64,000 nucleotides of DNA from Kocuria rosea (lineage in GTDB: Bacteria; Actinomycetota; Actinomycetes; Actinomycetales; Micrococcaceae), in NCBI RefSeq assembly GCF_006094695.1, contig NZ_CP035103.1, positions 2,108,001 through 2,172,000 of the forward strand, in the 5' to 3' direction. Shown here one piece after another: positions 10,324 through 18,926 of the stretch. Every line of letters starts with the position of its first letter. Within the stretch, counting starts at the first letter, position 1. A program made the position numbers and the translations under genes. The notes under the pieces are model-generated. The model did no database searches. It saw only the letters and a program-made list of their open reading frames with translations, and had not been told where the DNA came from.

Positions 10324-10356
10324 GCAGGAACGGCCCGCCGTGCGGGCCGTTCCTGC
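10324..10356. terminator. Hairpin terminator
   Basis: A perfect 15-bp stem (10324-10338 with 10342-10356) and 3-nt loop lie downstream of the acidic protein gene and upstream of uppP. Confidence 0.7.
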
Positions 10357-10379
10357 GGGTGCGGTGCGGAGGACGGGGC

Positions 10380-10748
10380 TCAGCGGGCCGAGCGCGCCCC
10401 GTCGGCGTCGTCGAGGTCCTCGTAGTCCTCCTCGTCGACGAGGTCCTCGTCGAGCATCTCGTTGTCCTCCAGGAGCTCCTCGTCGTCCTCCGAGTCGTCC
10501 TCGTCGGAGTCGTCGTCGTCGTCGGAGTCGTCGTCCGAGTCGTCCTCCTCCGCGAAGACGGTCAGCGGGGTGACCTCGTCGTAGGCGTCGTAGAGCGCCT
10601 CCTCGTAGGCGTCGAAGGCGTCGGCGATGGCGATGTAGGCGCCGTCGACGGCCGGGTCGTCGTCGCTGCGCCGGTTGGACGCGGCGACGAGGTGTTCTTC
10701 GAAGGCGCTCACGAGGGCCTGCAACGCGGCACGAGGGTCATTGCTCAT
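10380..10748 (-). CDS. Acidic protein of unknown function
   Basis: A 122-residue protein from the ATG at 10748. The first 75 residues form a predicted helical domain (MSNDPRAALQALVSAFEEHL). The rest is an extremely acidic tail, nearly all Asp, Glu and Ser, finishing DDADGARSAR. Proteins of this layout occur in Arthrobacter relatives; I do not know a function. The start is 7 bp from a TAACGT -10-like element. The gene diverges from the DUF5703 gene with only 40 bp between the starts. The acidic tail suggests a disordered region that may contact basic partners, which is inference. Confidence 0.8.
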   Translation of the reverse strand: MSNDPRAALQALVSAFEEHLVAASNRRSDDDPAVDGAYIAIADAFDAYEEALYDAYDEVTPLTVFAEEDDSDDDSDDDDDSDEDDSEDDEELLEDNEMLDEDLVDEEDYEDLDDADGARSAR

Positions 10749-10788
10749 GGAGTAGACGTTAGCGCTATTCCGTGCAGAATGGGGACCG

Positions 10789-11022
10789 ATGAGAGAACAA
10801 GTCCGGACCAGCTCGGCCACCCTCACGAGGGACGCCGACCAGCGCTACGAGTACCTCCTGCTGACCGTGGCGCCGCACGAACCGCTCGGCGACGCGCGGG
10901 CCCGGCTCAGCGAGCACGCCGAGTACGGCAAGTGGGAGCTGACCCGTTCCGTGCTGCTCTACGGCGGGACCCGCAAGTACTGGCTGCGCCGCCGGGTGAT
11001 GCGCGTGGAGCGCACCGTCTGA
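10789..11022 (+). CDS. DUF5703 family protein
   Basis: A 77-residue protein beginning MREQVRTSSATL, with the core YEYLLLTVAPHEPLGDARA and a basic end RKYWLRRRVMRVERTV. This layout is what I recognise as DUF5703, a small conserved actinobacterial family of unknown function. The KWEL...YGGTRKYWLRRR part is conserved in the family. The gene is divergent from the acidic protein gene and shares a very short promoter region with it. It converges with the acyl-CoA dehydrogenase gene. Confidence 0.8.
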   Translation: MREQVRTSSATLTRDADQRYEYLLLTVAPHEPLGDARARLSEHAEYGKWELTRSVLLYGGTRKYWLRRRVMRVERTV

Positions 11023-11050
11023 GCCCGGGACCCACCCCTGCCGGCGGGGC

Positions 11051-12307
11051 TCAGCCCCCGATCGGGCCCAGCAGCGCCTTGGCCACGGCCGCGTGCACGG
11101 ACTCGTCGTCGGACGGGTGGTAGATCCCGGCGAGCACGTCCCGGTACAGCCGCTCCAGCTCCCCGCCCCGGGAGTACTGGGCCCCGCCCGAGCTGCGCAT
11201 CGCGAGGTCGACGACCCCGCGGGCCGCCTCGGTGGCCCGGTGCTTGACCCCGGAGAACAGCAGGAACCAGCGGGGACCGTGGTCCGGGGCGCCGGCGGTG
11301 CCGAGGGCGTCCACGTCCGCGGCCAGCCGGAGCAGCTGCAGCTCCACCCCGTCCCGCAGCAGCGCGGCCTCGGCGATCCGCCGGCGGACGTCGGGGCGCT
11401 CGGCACGGGGCGCTCCCCCGCCGCGGGACCGCCGGGTGCCGGCGATCTCCACGGCCAGCTCCACCGCACGGTCCGCGATCCCGGTGTAGACGGCGGCCAG
11501 CAGCAGCTCGAAGCAGCCGAAGACGCCCCACACCACCGGGTCCGGGTTCGGGCCCACCGGGGTGCGGGTGAGCACCTGCTCCGCGGGCATCGGCACCGAG
11601 CGCAGCACCGTGGTCCGGGACTGCGAGGCTCGCATGCCCATGGTGTCCCAGTCGTCGAGGACCTCGATGCCCTCCGCCGCCCGGTCCAGGAGGCCGAACA
11701 CCAGCGGCGTGCCCTCCTCGGCGTCGTCGCGGGCGTGCACGATCAGCCGGGTCCACACGGGGGAAAGCGAGGTGAAGATCTTGGTGCCCGTGATCCGGTA
11801 GCCGTTCGCCACGGCCACGGCGCTGGTGTCGGAGTCGAAGAGCACGGAGTCGTTGCCGGCCTCGGAGATGCCGAAGGCGAAGATCTCCCCGTCCGCGGCC
11901 AGCTCGAAGATCCGCTCGGCCCGGGCGTCCCCGCGCAGGCGCAGAGTGTGCGCCACGCCCACCAGGACGTGGTGCATGTTGATGCCCAGCGCCGTGGCGG
12001 GGGCGGCCGCCGCGAGCCGCCGCTGCGCGGCGACCGCCTGCTGCAGCGTGAACCCCAGGCCGCCCCGGTCCCGCGGCACCAGCATCAGCGGATAGCCGAT
12101 CCGCACCAGGTCCGCGAAGTCCTCGTCGAAGAACCGGTTCTCCCGGTCGTAGCCGGCGGCGCGCTCGCGGAACGTCGCCAGCAGGTCGTCCGGGAGCAGG
12201 GTCTCGGGCACCAGGTCCCCGGCCGCCCTGTCCTCGGGGGCCTCGGCTCCGGCAGATGCGGGTGCGGGTCGTGCGGTCGCGGGCTGCGGTCCGGTGGCGG
12301 GGTGCAT
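11051..12307 (-). CDS. Acyl-CoA dehydrogenase family flavoprotein
   Basis: FAD enzyme of the acyl-CoA dehydrogenase fold, 418 residues, cytoplasmic. The N-terminal helical domain is followed by the beta-domain motif FGISEAGNDSVLF, GYRITGTKIFTSLSPVWTRL and GMRASQSRTTVL, the usual FAD and substrate contacts. The C-terminal helical bundle contains RSSGGAQYSRGGELERLYRDVLAG, which in the family packs on the flavin. The ATG at 12307 follows CAGGAG. I cannot assign the acyl substrate. The family also includes sulfur-compound monooxygenases, which are an alternative. It lies just downstream of the M20 peptidase gene on the same strand. Confidence 0.88.
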   Translation of the reverse strand: MHPATGPQPATARPAPASAGAEAPEDRAAGDLVPETLLPDDLLATFRERAAGYDRENRFFDEDFADLVRIGYPLMLVPRDRGGLGFTLQQAVAAQRRLAAAAPATALGINMHHVLVGVAHTLRLRGDARAERIFELAADGEIFAFGISEAGNDSVLFDSDTSAVAVANGYRITGTKIFTSLSPVWTRLIVHARDDAEEGTPLVFGLLDRAAEGIEVLDDWDTMGMRASQSRTTVLRSVPMPAEQVLTRTPVGPNPDPVVWGVFGCFELLLAAVYTGIADRAVELAVEIAGTRRSRGGGAPRAERPDVRRRIAEAALLRDGVELQLLRLAADVDALGTAGAPDHGPRWFLLFSGVKHRATEAARGVVDLAMRSSGGAQYSRGGELERLYRDVLAGIYHPSDDESVHAAVAKALLGPIGG

Positions 12308-12386
12308 CTCGCTCCTGTCGGCGGTCGTCGGGGTCGTGGGTGCTCCGGCGGTCGGGCGGACCGGGGCGGGAGGGGCCGGTGGCCGG

Positions 12387-13724
12387 TCAGTACCGGGTCA
12401 GCAGCCGGTGCAGCACGCGGGAGCCGAACTCCAGGGAGTCCGTGGGCACGCGCTCGTCCACGCCGTGGAACATGGACGGGAAGTCGAGCTCGTCGGGCAG
12501 GCGCAGCGGCACGAACCCGTAGCCGGTGATGCCGAGCGGGTCCAGGGACTTGTTGTCCGTCCCGCCGGAGAGCATGTACGGCAGCACGACCGCCTCGGGG
12601 TCCTCGGCGTGCAGCGCGTCGACCATGGCGTCGACCACGGTGCCGGAGAACGGCACCTCGAGGGCGATGTCGTCCGACTCGAACTCGAAGGACACCCCGT
12701 CCCCGGCGAGCTCCGCGAGCTTCGCCAGCACGATCTCGCGCTGGCCCGGCAGGTAGCGCACGTCCAGCCCCGCCTGGGCGGAGCCGGGGATGACGTTGAC
12801 CTTGTAGCCCGCCTCGAGCATCGTCGGGTTCGCGGTGGTCTGCAGGGTCGCGCCCACGAACCGTGCCACGGAGCCGAGCTCGGCGAGCAGCCGCTGGGGG
12901 TTCTGGGGGTCGAACTCCACGCCCGTCAGCTCGGTGACCGAGTCCAGGAACGCCCGGGTGGTCTTGGTGAGCTCCACGGGCCACTGGTGCTCGCCGATGT
13001 TGGTCAGCGCCCTCGAGAGCCGGGTGACCGGGTTGTCGTCGTTGATCTGGGAGCCGTGCCCGGCCGTGCCCTGCGCGTTGAGGCGCAGCCACATGAGGCC
13101 CTTCTCCGCCGTCTGCAGCAGGTAGGCCCGCCGGCCGCCGATGGTGGCCGAGTACCCGCCGACCTCGCTGATGGCGTCGGTGACGCCGTCGAAGAGACCG
13201 CGGTGGTGCTCCGCGATCCAGTGGGAGCCGTACACCATGCCGGCCTCCTCGTCGGCGAAGAAGCCGAAGACGATGTCCCGCCGCGGCCGGTCCCCGGTGC
13301 GCACCATGTGGCGCAGCACCGAGATCATCATGGCGTCCATGTCCTTCATGTCCACGGCGCCGCGGCCCCAGATCATGCCGTCCCGGATCTCACCCCCGAA
13401 CGGGTCCACGGACCAGTCCGCGGCAACCGCGGGCACCACGTCCAGGTGGCCGTGCACCAGCAGGGCGTCGGCGGAGGGGTCGGTGCCCTCGATCCGGGCG
13501 AAGACGTTGGCGCGGCCGGGCGCCGACTCCAGGACGGTCGTGGCGAGACCGACCTCCTCGATCAGCCCGGCCACGTACTCGGCGGCCCGCCGCTCCCCCT
13601 TGGCGTCGCCGCTGCCGTAGTTGGAGGTGTCGATGCGGATGAGGTTGCGGCAGATCTCGACGGTCTCGCCCTCGGGCGACGACGCCGCGGCCGCCGCGGC
13701 GGGAACGGTCTGAGGATCGGTCAT
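12387..13724 (-). CDS. M20-family zinc metallopeptidase
   Basis: Cytoplasmic di-zinc peptidase or deacylase of the ArgE/DapE/carboxypeptidase G2 type, 445 residues. The metal motifs are HGHLDVVP, GRGAVDMKDMDA and the catalytic FFADEEAG; the dimerisation lid and a final GGTDNKSL metal ligand follow. The ATG at 13724 is preceded by AGGAAGGA. Actinobacterial homologues are annotated as M20/M25/M40 hydrolases with no fixed substrate. It precedes the acyl-CoA dehydrogenase gene by 79 bp on the same strand and may be cotranscribed with the lipoprotein gene above it. Confidence 0.92.
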   Translation of the reverse strand: MTDPQTVPAAAAAASSPEGETVEICRNLIRIDTSNYGSGDAKGERRAAEYVAGLIEEVGLATTVLESAPGRANVFARIEGTDPSADALLVHGHLDVVPAVAADWSVDPFGGEIRDGMIWGRGAVDMKDMDAMMISVLRHMVRTGDRPRRDIVFGFFADEEAGMVYGSHWIAEHHRGLFDGVTDAISEVGGYSATIGGRRAYLLQTAEKGLMWLRLNAQGTAGHGSQINDDNPVTRLSRALTNIGEHQWPVELTKTTRAFLDSVTELTGVEFDPQNPQRLLAELGSVARFVGATLQTTANPTMLEAGYKVNVIPGSAQAGLDVRYLPGQREIVLAKLAELAGDGVSFEFESDDIALEVPFSGTVVDAMVDALHAEDPEAVVLPYMLSGGTDNKSLDPLGITGYGFVPLRLPDELDFPSMFHGVDERVPTDSLEFGSRVLHRLLTRY

Positions 13725-13762
13725 GGCGGTCCTTCCTGGGGTTCCTGGTGGGCGGGTGGGGT

Positions 13763-14197
13763 TCAGCGGACGGCGGTGTCGCGGCCGGGGTAGCTCAGCA
13801 GCACGAGGCGTCCGGACTCCTCGACCACGACGACCTCCTCAGTCTCCCCGGGAGCGTCCTCGGGGGCGACCTCCAGCCGGTACCCCTCGGCGGTCTCGAC
13901 GGCCTCGCCCTGGACGGCGAGCGTCTCGTAGCGGGAGGTGTCCGGGTGCCACCGCTCGAGGTGGACCCCGCAGTACTGGGAGCTGCCCTCCGTGACCCGG
14001 TGCACGAAGTCGTGGGACAGCAGCTCGCAGGCGCCGTCCCAGTCGCGCTCGGCCATCGCGTCGACGAACGCCCGGGTGGTGCCCTCGGGCGTCCCGAGGT
14101 CGGGGCCGCACCCGGTCAGGCCGACGGCGGCGGCGAGGACGAGGCACAGCCGCAACGGGGCCCGGACGCCGGTGGCGCGGGTGGCGTGGACGGTCAT
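13763..14197 (-). CDS. Secreted lipoprotein of unknown function
   Basis: A 144-residue protein with a basic N-terminus, a hydrophobic stretch and the lipobox LTGC at about residues 27-30, so it should be lipid-anchored on the outer face of the membrane. The mature part begins GPDLGTPEGTTRAFVDAMAERDWDGACELLS, which looks like an NTF2-like (DUF4878-type) fold with two cysteines. A GAAGGAG ribosome site precedes the ATG. It lies upstream of the M20 peptidase gene on the same strand, 38 bp away. No specific role can be assigned. Confidence 0.82.
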   Translation of the reverse strand: MTVHATRATGVRAPLRLCLVLAAAVGLTGCGPDLGTPEGTTRAFVDAMAERDWDGACELLSHDFVHRVTEGSSQYCGVHLERWHPDTSRYETLAVQGEAVETAEGYRLEVAPEDAPGETEEVVVVEESGRLVLLSYPGRDTAVR

Positions 14198-14520
14198 CGG
14201 GCTCCTTCTCCGGGCGTGCGCTCCCAGCCTATCGTCACCGGCACCGGTGCGTTCGCCGCGCGGACGGGACGAGAACCGCTCACCATAACCACGGGAATTC
14301 CGGCCGTCCGGTTCATTCCGTGATGTCGTCGTTATTCTCCTGTGATAGACGAAACAATTTCACACACTTCCTATTTGCAATGGGAATTCCCTAGCCTTTC
14401 CCTGGGCGCCTTCCCCAGCCCAATCTGTCTCGTCGTCCGGCCGGACGACGATAGCCCCCCGCCGCACGGAACCCCCCAGTTCCTCCGTGCGTGCAGACAG
14501 ACCAGGAAGCAGAAGCACCC
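14198..14520. other. Intergenic region, less GC-rich, no gene seen
   Basis: This gap separates divergent genes for the lipoprotein and the CAP-LGFP protein. The part at about 14,300-14,400 is notably AT-richer than its surroundings and contains a GGGAATTCCC palindrome at 14382-14391. It should hold the promoters of both genes, but I cannot fix convincing -35/-10 pairs. Confidence 0.5.
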
Positions 14521-15699
14521 ATGGCGAAACATCGCTGCGCCCCCGCGCGCCGTCACGGCCGCATGGCCGCTCTGGCCCTCTCCGCCGGCATCGGCGTCAC
14601 CACGCTCGCCGGCACCTCGCTGCTGGCCGGTCCGGCGGCCCACGCCGCCGCGCAGGACATCGTCGCGGTGGACGCCGCCACGCGTCAGGCCGACGCCCAG
14701 CTGATCCTCGACGAGATCAACCGCTACCGCGAGTCCCTCGGCGTGAAGCCGCTCAAGTACTCCGCCACGCTGTCCCAGGTGGTGCAGAAGGAGTCCGACC
14801 GGCAGATCGTCGAGGAGAAGTTCTCGCACAGCACCACCTTCCTCACCGATCCGCGCACCGGGCCCTGGACCAGCGCCAACGAGGTGATCGCCCTGGAACA
14901 CCACCGGGACGTGCGCGCCCTGGTGGCGTGGTGGAAGTCCTCGGCCGCCCACGACAAGGCGATCAAGGACCCGCGCCACGAGGTGATCGGCATCGGCCTC
15001 ACCTACGCGGACGGCCGGCTCGAGAACTCCGGGCAGCCCTGGCAGGTGCTCTCCACCGTCAACCTCTACGGGTACGCCAACGGCGGCGCGCCCGCGGACG
15101 CCTCTACGCGCGTGAACGGGGCCCCGGCCTACACCTACGAGACGTCGACGCCCGTCCAGCCCCCGGCAGGCTACGGCGTGGCCGGCGCCATCGGCGCGAA
15201 GTACCACGCCCTGGGCGGCGCCGCGGTCGTCGGTCAGCCCGTGACGGCGGAGCGCGGCGGGCTGCGCGCCGGAGGCGTCTACCAGGAGTTCTCCCTGAAC
15301 GGGCGCAAGTCCACCCTGTACTGGAGCCCGGCCACGGGCGCCCACCGGGTGGAGAACGCCACGGTCATCGGCCAGAAGTTCGTGGCCGGGGGGCGGGAGA
15401 ACGGCTACGGCTTCCCGACCACGGAGGAGCGCCGGCTGGCCGACGGGTCCTCCTACCAGGTCTTCTCCCGGGACGGGGCGCTCACCAAGGTGCTGTGGAC
15501 CCGGGCCCACGGCGCGCGTGCGGTGCACGAGACCGGCGCCATCGGCCGCGCCTGGAAGGCCGCCGGCTTCGAGCGGGGCTACGGCTACCCGGTCACCGAC
15601 GAGATCCGCACCGGGGCCACCGTCTACCAGCGCTTCTCGAACGGGTACAGGGTGAACTGGTCCCCGGCCACCGGTCAGGTGTGGGTCACCGGCTGGTGA
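14521..15699 (+). CDS. Secreted CAP-domain protein with LGFP repeats
   Basis: A 392-residue exported protein. A Sec signal peptide with a basic start, hydrophobic core and AHAAAQD cleavage region ends near residue 42. A CAP (SCP/PR-1) domain follows, with LILDEINRYRESLGV, SHSTTF and NEVIALEHHR segments. The C-terminal half has at least three LGFP repeats (for example IGAKYHALGGAAVVGQP and IGRAWKAAGFERGYGYP). In corynebacteria LGFP repeats are thought to anchor proteins to the cell wall. I took the ATG at 14521; one 30 bp upstream is in frame. A cell-wall role is likely; the exact activity is not known. Confidence 0.9.
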   Translation: MAKHRCAPARRHGRMAALALSAGIGVTTLAGTSLLAGPAAHAAAQDIVAVDAATRQADAQLILDEINRYRESLGVKPLKYSATLSQVVQKESDRQIVEEKFSHSTTFLTDPRTGPWTSANEVIALEHHRDVRALVAWWKSSAAHDKAIKDPRHEVIGIGLTYADGRLENSGQPWQVLSTVNLYGYANGGAPADASTRVNGAPAYTYETSTPVQPPAGYGVAGAIGAKYHALGGAAVVGQPVTAERGGLRAGGVYQEFSLNGRKSTLYWSPATGAHRVENATVIGQKFVAGGRENGYGFPTTEERRLADGSSYQVFSRDGALTKVLWTRAHGARAVHETGAIGRAWKAAGFERGYGYPVTDEIRTGATVYQRFSNGYRVNWSPATGQVWVTGW

Positions 15700-15703
15700 C
15701 CCG

Positions 15704-15733
15704 GGTGCCCCGGGGCGCGCCCCCCGGGGCACC
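15704..15733. terminator. Bidirectional hairpin terminator
   Basis: A 12-bp perfect stem (15704-15715 with 15722-15733) and 6-nt loop lie between the convergent CAP-LGFP and MDR oxidoreductase genes. Confidence 0.7.
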
Positions 15734-15741
15734 GGCCGGGC

Positions 15742-16749
15742 TCAGTGCTCGAGCACGATCTTGCCGAAGTGCCGGGCCGACTCCATCTCCCGGAACGCGT
15801 CGGCGGCCTCGGCGAGGGGGCGGCGGCGGTCGATCACCGGCCGCAGCCCGGTCGCCTCGAGCGCGCGCACGAAGTCGGCCTGGTCCCGGCGGCTGCCCAC
15901 CAGCAGTCCTTGGAGGCGCGCCTGGCGCGCCATGAGCAGCGCCGTGGGGACGTCGCCCGCCGCCCCGGTGAGCACGCCGATCAGGGAGATGTGGCCGCCG
16001 ACCCGCACGGCGCGGATCGACTGCGCCAGGGTGCCCGGGCCGCCGACCTCGATCACGTGGTCGGCGCCGCGCCCGTCCGTGAGCTCCTGGACGGCGCGGC
16101 CCCACTCGGGGGTCTCGCGGTAGTTGATGACGTGGTCCGCGCCGAGCCGCCGGACGCGCTCGAGCTTCTCGTCGGAGGAGGACGTGACCACCACGGTGGC
16201 GCCCACGGCCTTGGCGAGCTGCGTGGCGTAGACCGAGACGCCGCCGGTGCCCAGGGCCAGGACCACGTCCCCCGCACGGAGCCCGCCGTCCACCACAAGC
16301 GCCCGCCAGGCGGTGACGCCGGCCGTGGTGATGGTCGCGGCCTCGGCGTGGGACCACCCGGCCGGGGCGCGCGTGAACCACGTGGCGGGACGCACCACCG
16401 CCTCCCGGGCGTAGCCGTCGAGCCCGTCTCCCGGGACGCGCCGGAAGTTCCCGTCCACGGGGGGTCCGTCCTGCCAGAGCGGGAAGAAGCAGGAGACCAC
16501 AGCGTCGCCCTCCGCGAGGTCGTCGACGCCCTCCCCCACGGCCTCGACGACGCCCGCGCCGTCCGCCAGCGGGATCCTCCCGTCCTCGGTCCGCGTCCCG
16601 CCGGAGACCACGAGGTAGTCGTGGTAGTTCAGGGAGCTGGCGTGCACGCGGACGCGGACCTCGCCGGGGCCCGGCGCGCCCGGGTCGGGGGCCTCCCCGA
16701 GCTCGAGCCGGTCCAGGCCGCCGGGGGCGGAGACGGTCAGTTGCTTCAC
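15742..16749 (-). CDS. MDR-family NAD(P)-dependent alcohol dehydrogenase/quinone oxidoreductase
   Basis: Medium-chain dehydrogenase/reductase of 335 residues with an N-terminal GroES-like domain and a Rossmann domain. The cofactor motif is ALGTGGVSVYATQLAKAVGA, and SLNYHDYLVVSGG is typical of the zinc-less quinone-oxidoreductase branch. The GHE zinc motif is absent (ADGAGVVEAVG instead), so a zinc-independent enzyme is likely. The GTG start at 16749 follows GGAGG. It converges with the CAP-LGFP gene across a terminator. The substrate is unknown. Confidence 0.9.
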   Translation of the reverse strand: MKQLTVSAPGGLDRLELGEAPDPGAPGPGEVRVRVHASSLNYHDYLVVSGGTRTEDGRIPLADGAGVVEAVGEGVDDLAEGDAVVSCFFPLWQDGPPVDGNFRRVPGDGLDGYAREAVVRPATWFTRAPAGWSHAEAATITTAGVTAWRALVVDGGLRAGDVVLALGTGGVSVYATQLAKAVGATVVVTSSSDEKLERVRRLGADHVINYRETPEWGRAVQELTDGRGADHVIEVGGPGTLAQSIRAVRVGGHISLIGVLTGAAGDVPTALLMARQARLQGLLVGSRRDQADFVRALEATGLRPVIDRRRPLAEAADAFREMESARHFGKIVLEH

Positions 16750-16903
16750 GGGTGGTCCTCCAGGCGCTGTGGGGTCGTCGGTCGCCGCCCACGATAGCCG
16801 CCGCCCCCGGGAGTGTCATCAGCACGCTTCGGATGCCCGGTGGGGCGGGGTCGCGACGGCCACGGCCGCTCCCGGCCCGATCCGCGGACCCTGCCGGGCT
16901 CGC

Positions 16904-17647
16904 TCAGTGGGCGCCCACCGCGCGGGCGTGCCGTGCCGCGGCCTCGGCGCCCTGCGTCCACCGCTCCCCGTGACCGGGCAGCACGGTGCGCGCCCCGGTG
17001 GCGGCCACCGCGTCGAGGGAGGCGAGGGCCACGGCGGAGTCGTGGGTCGCGGCCCCGGCGACGATCTGCGGGCCGCGCCGGCCGGTGTAGGGGTCCAGCG
17101 TCACGAGCGCGTCACCGCTGAGCACGGTCCCCCGGCCGGGCAGGTCCAGGACGCAGTGCCCGTCCGTGTGGCCGGGGGTGTGGACCACCACCGGCCGGCC
17201 CGGGACCGGCAGGACGGCCCCGGCCTCGAGCGGGCGCAGCTCCCGCACGCCCCGGACCGCGAGGGCCCCGGCCGCCGCCATGCGGCCGAGCAGCGGCAGG
17301 GACCGCGGGTGGGTGAAGGGGTAGAGGAACCGGTTGCGCTCGGGCCGGTACCGGTACGGGTGGGCGGCCAGCCGCGCGTCCGCCGGGTGCCCGTGCACGG
17401 GCAGCCGCCACTCCTCCTGCGCCCGCCGGGCGAAGCCCACGTGGTCGAAGTGCGCGTGCGTGAGCACCAGCGCCCTGACCTCGTCGGGGCGCCGCCCGCG
17501 CTCCTCGAGTCCCGCCAGCAGCATGGGCCACATGCTCGGCAGGCCGGCGTCCACGAGCGTGACGCCGTCCTCGTCCTCGACCAGGTAGCAGTTGACGTGG
17601 GCGTGGGTGATGCGGTGGACGCCGTCGGCCACTTCGGGGGTGAACAT
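16904..17647 (-). CDS. Metallo-beta-lactamase fold hydrolase
   Basis: Di-zinc hydrolase of 247 residues from the ATG at 17647, preceded by GAGGAG. The metal motif THAHFDHVG is present, with the later HTPGHTDGHCV, LSGDALV and final LPGHGERW histidines and aspartate, so the active site is complete. An 18-bp palindrome sits directly upstream over a TACGAT -10-like element, which points to repression by a TetR-type or similar dimer. The closest described functions in this family range from glyoxalase II to lactonase; no substrate can be chosen. Confidence 0.88.
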   Translation of the reverse strand: MFTPEVADGVHRITHAHVNCYLVEDEDGVTLVDAGLPSMWPMLLAGLEERGRRPDEVRALVLTHAHFDHVGFARRAQEEWRLPVHGHPADARLAAHPYRYRPERNRFLYPFTHPRSLPLLGRMAAAGALAVRGVRELRPLEAGAVLPVPGRPVVVHTPGHTDGHCVLDLPGRGTVLSGDALVTLDPYTGRRGPQIVAGAATHDSAVALASLDAVAATGARTVLPGHGERWTQGAEAAARHARAVGAH

Positions 17648-17660
17648 GGGTCTCCTCACT

Positions 17661-17678
17661 CGATCAGTGTGCTGATCG
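17661..17678. promoter_or_regulatory. Palindromic operator ahead of the MBL gene
   Basis: CGATCAG and CTGATCG form a perfect inverted repeat with a 4-bp spacer. It overlaps a TACGAT hexamer reading leftward (17680-17675), placing a bound protein on the promoter. A near copy with the same half-site and spacing lies at 63399-63416. Confidence 0.6.
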
Positions 17679-17834
17679 TACCTGCCGGGCGTCGGCACCG
17701 GCCAGGCGTCCGCCCTGCCGGGCGGTGCCCCCGGTACCATGGGCCCCACGCAGGGCCCCGGTCCGCGGATCCCCCCGGTCCGCCCGGAGCAGGCCCCGTC
17801 CGCCCCCGACCTGAACCCCCCGAAAGGTCCCGCT

Positions 17835-18038
17835 GTGAACGCTCAGCGCCCCGATGCCCTGCCCTCCGTGGAGATCGTCGCCGTGCCCTTCCACCGGCTC
17901 CGCCGGAACCGGTGGGCCATGACCTTCGTGCCCGCCGACGGCAGCTGCCCCGTCCGCCGCACGTTCCCGGCGTTCCGGGACGCGGTGGTCGCCGCCCGCG
18001 GCCTCGCCCTGGCCGGGAGGACGCCCGTCAGCGCCTGA
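17835..18038 (+). CDS. Small protein of unknown function
   Basis: A 67-residue product from the GTG at 17835, preceded by AAAGG. It begins VNAQRPDALPSVEIVAVPFHRL and has a RNRWAMTFVPADGSCP middle, giving a small mixed-charge soluble protein. The frame remains open upstream to an ATG at 17739, but that part is Pro-rich and looks non-coding. I do not recognise the family. The gene lies between the divergent MBL gene and the convergent DJ-1 gene. Confidence 0.55.
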   Translation: MNAQRPDALPSVEIVAVPFHRLRRNRWAMTFVPADGSCPVRRTFPAFRDAVVAARGLALAGRTPVSA

Positions 18039-18081
18039 GCCCGGCGGCTCCCACCGCCGCCGGTGCCTCTGCGGCCGGGGG

Positions 18082-18780
18082 TCACTCGGCGAGCGCCTCC
18101 ACTAGGACGTCGGCGACGGCCTGGCTCGACTGGGGGTTCTGGCCGGTGATCAGGTTGGCGTCACGGATGACGTGGCTGGACCACGCGGGGCCGGTCTCCA
18201 CGACGGCCCCCTTCTCCCGGAGCACGGTCTCCAGGAACCAGGGGGTGTTCTCCCCGGTGCCGCCGCCGAGCTCCTCCTCGTTGGTGAAGGCGGTCAGCCT
18301 GCGGCCCGCGAAGAGGAACGTCCCGTCGTCCTGGGCGCTGAGCAGGGCTGCGGGGCCGTGGCAGAAGGGGGCGATGAGCCGGCCGGTCCGGTCCGAGGAG
18401 GCCAGGATCCGGCCGAGCGAGGGGTCGTGGGCGAGGTCGGCCATGGGGCCGTGGCCGCCGGGCAGGACCACGGCGTCGTAGTCGTGCTCGTCGGCCTCGG
18501 CCAGGACGCGGGGGGCGGCGAGCTCGGCGTCGATCTCCTCCAGGTAGGTGCGGAACTCGTCGGCCCGCTCCTGGCCCCCGGTGACGTCCGGGGAGAGGCT
18601 GACCCGGTCCACGGTGGGCCGGCGCCCGCCGGGGGTGGCGATGTCGACGGTGTGCCCGGCCCGGCGCAGCGCCCGGTGGGCGACGACGAGCTCCTCCGCC
18701 CAGAAGCCGGTGGGGTGCTCGGTGCCGTCCCGCATGGTGAGGGAGTCGGCCGCCGAGACGATCATCAGAACACGGGCCAT
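18082..18780 (-). CDS. DJ-1/PfpI-family (Hsp31-like) protein
   Basis: Class I glutamine-amidotransferase-like protein of 232 residues in the DJ-1/PfpI superfamily. The nucleophile elbow is PFCHGPAAL with Cys140, preceded by VVLPGGHGPMADL, and the conserved acidic residue lies in GFWAEELVVAH near residue 29. This matches the Hsp31/glyoxalase III branch, whose members repair or remove glyoxal-type electrophiles or act as chaperones. The ATG at 18780 is well defined (MARVLMIVSA). It is divergent from the SDR gene. The precise activity is inferred from family only. Confidence 0.9.
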   Translation of the reverse strand: MARVLMIVSAADSLTMRDGTEHPTGFWAEELVVAHRALRRAGHTVDIATPGGRRPTVDRVSLSPDVTGGQERADEFRTYLEEIDAELAAPRVLAEADEHDYDAVVLPGGHGPMADLAHDPSLGRILASSDRTGRLIAPFCHGPAALLSAQDDGTFLFAGRRLTAFTNEEELGGGTGENTPWFLETVLREKGAVVETGPAWSSHVIRDANLITGQNPQSSQAVADVLVEALAE

Positions 18781-18926
18781 GATGGTCAGCTCCTCAGCTG
18801 TGGTGCCTGTCCGGGTGTTTTCCGTCGTGCGTGCCGCAACGGCTCCGCCCGCGCGCTTATTCCGTCCCGCGGCCCAGGAGGCGTCGCTATGCTGACCGGG
18901 ATTCCGGCTCGACCGAGGAGGTCACC

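Noticed and set aside
14353..14366. AACAATTTCACACA, matching the lac leader found in cloning vectors
   Set aside because: The match ends after 14 bases and the flanks are unrelated, so it is chance and not vector sequence.
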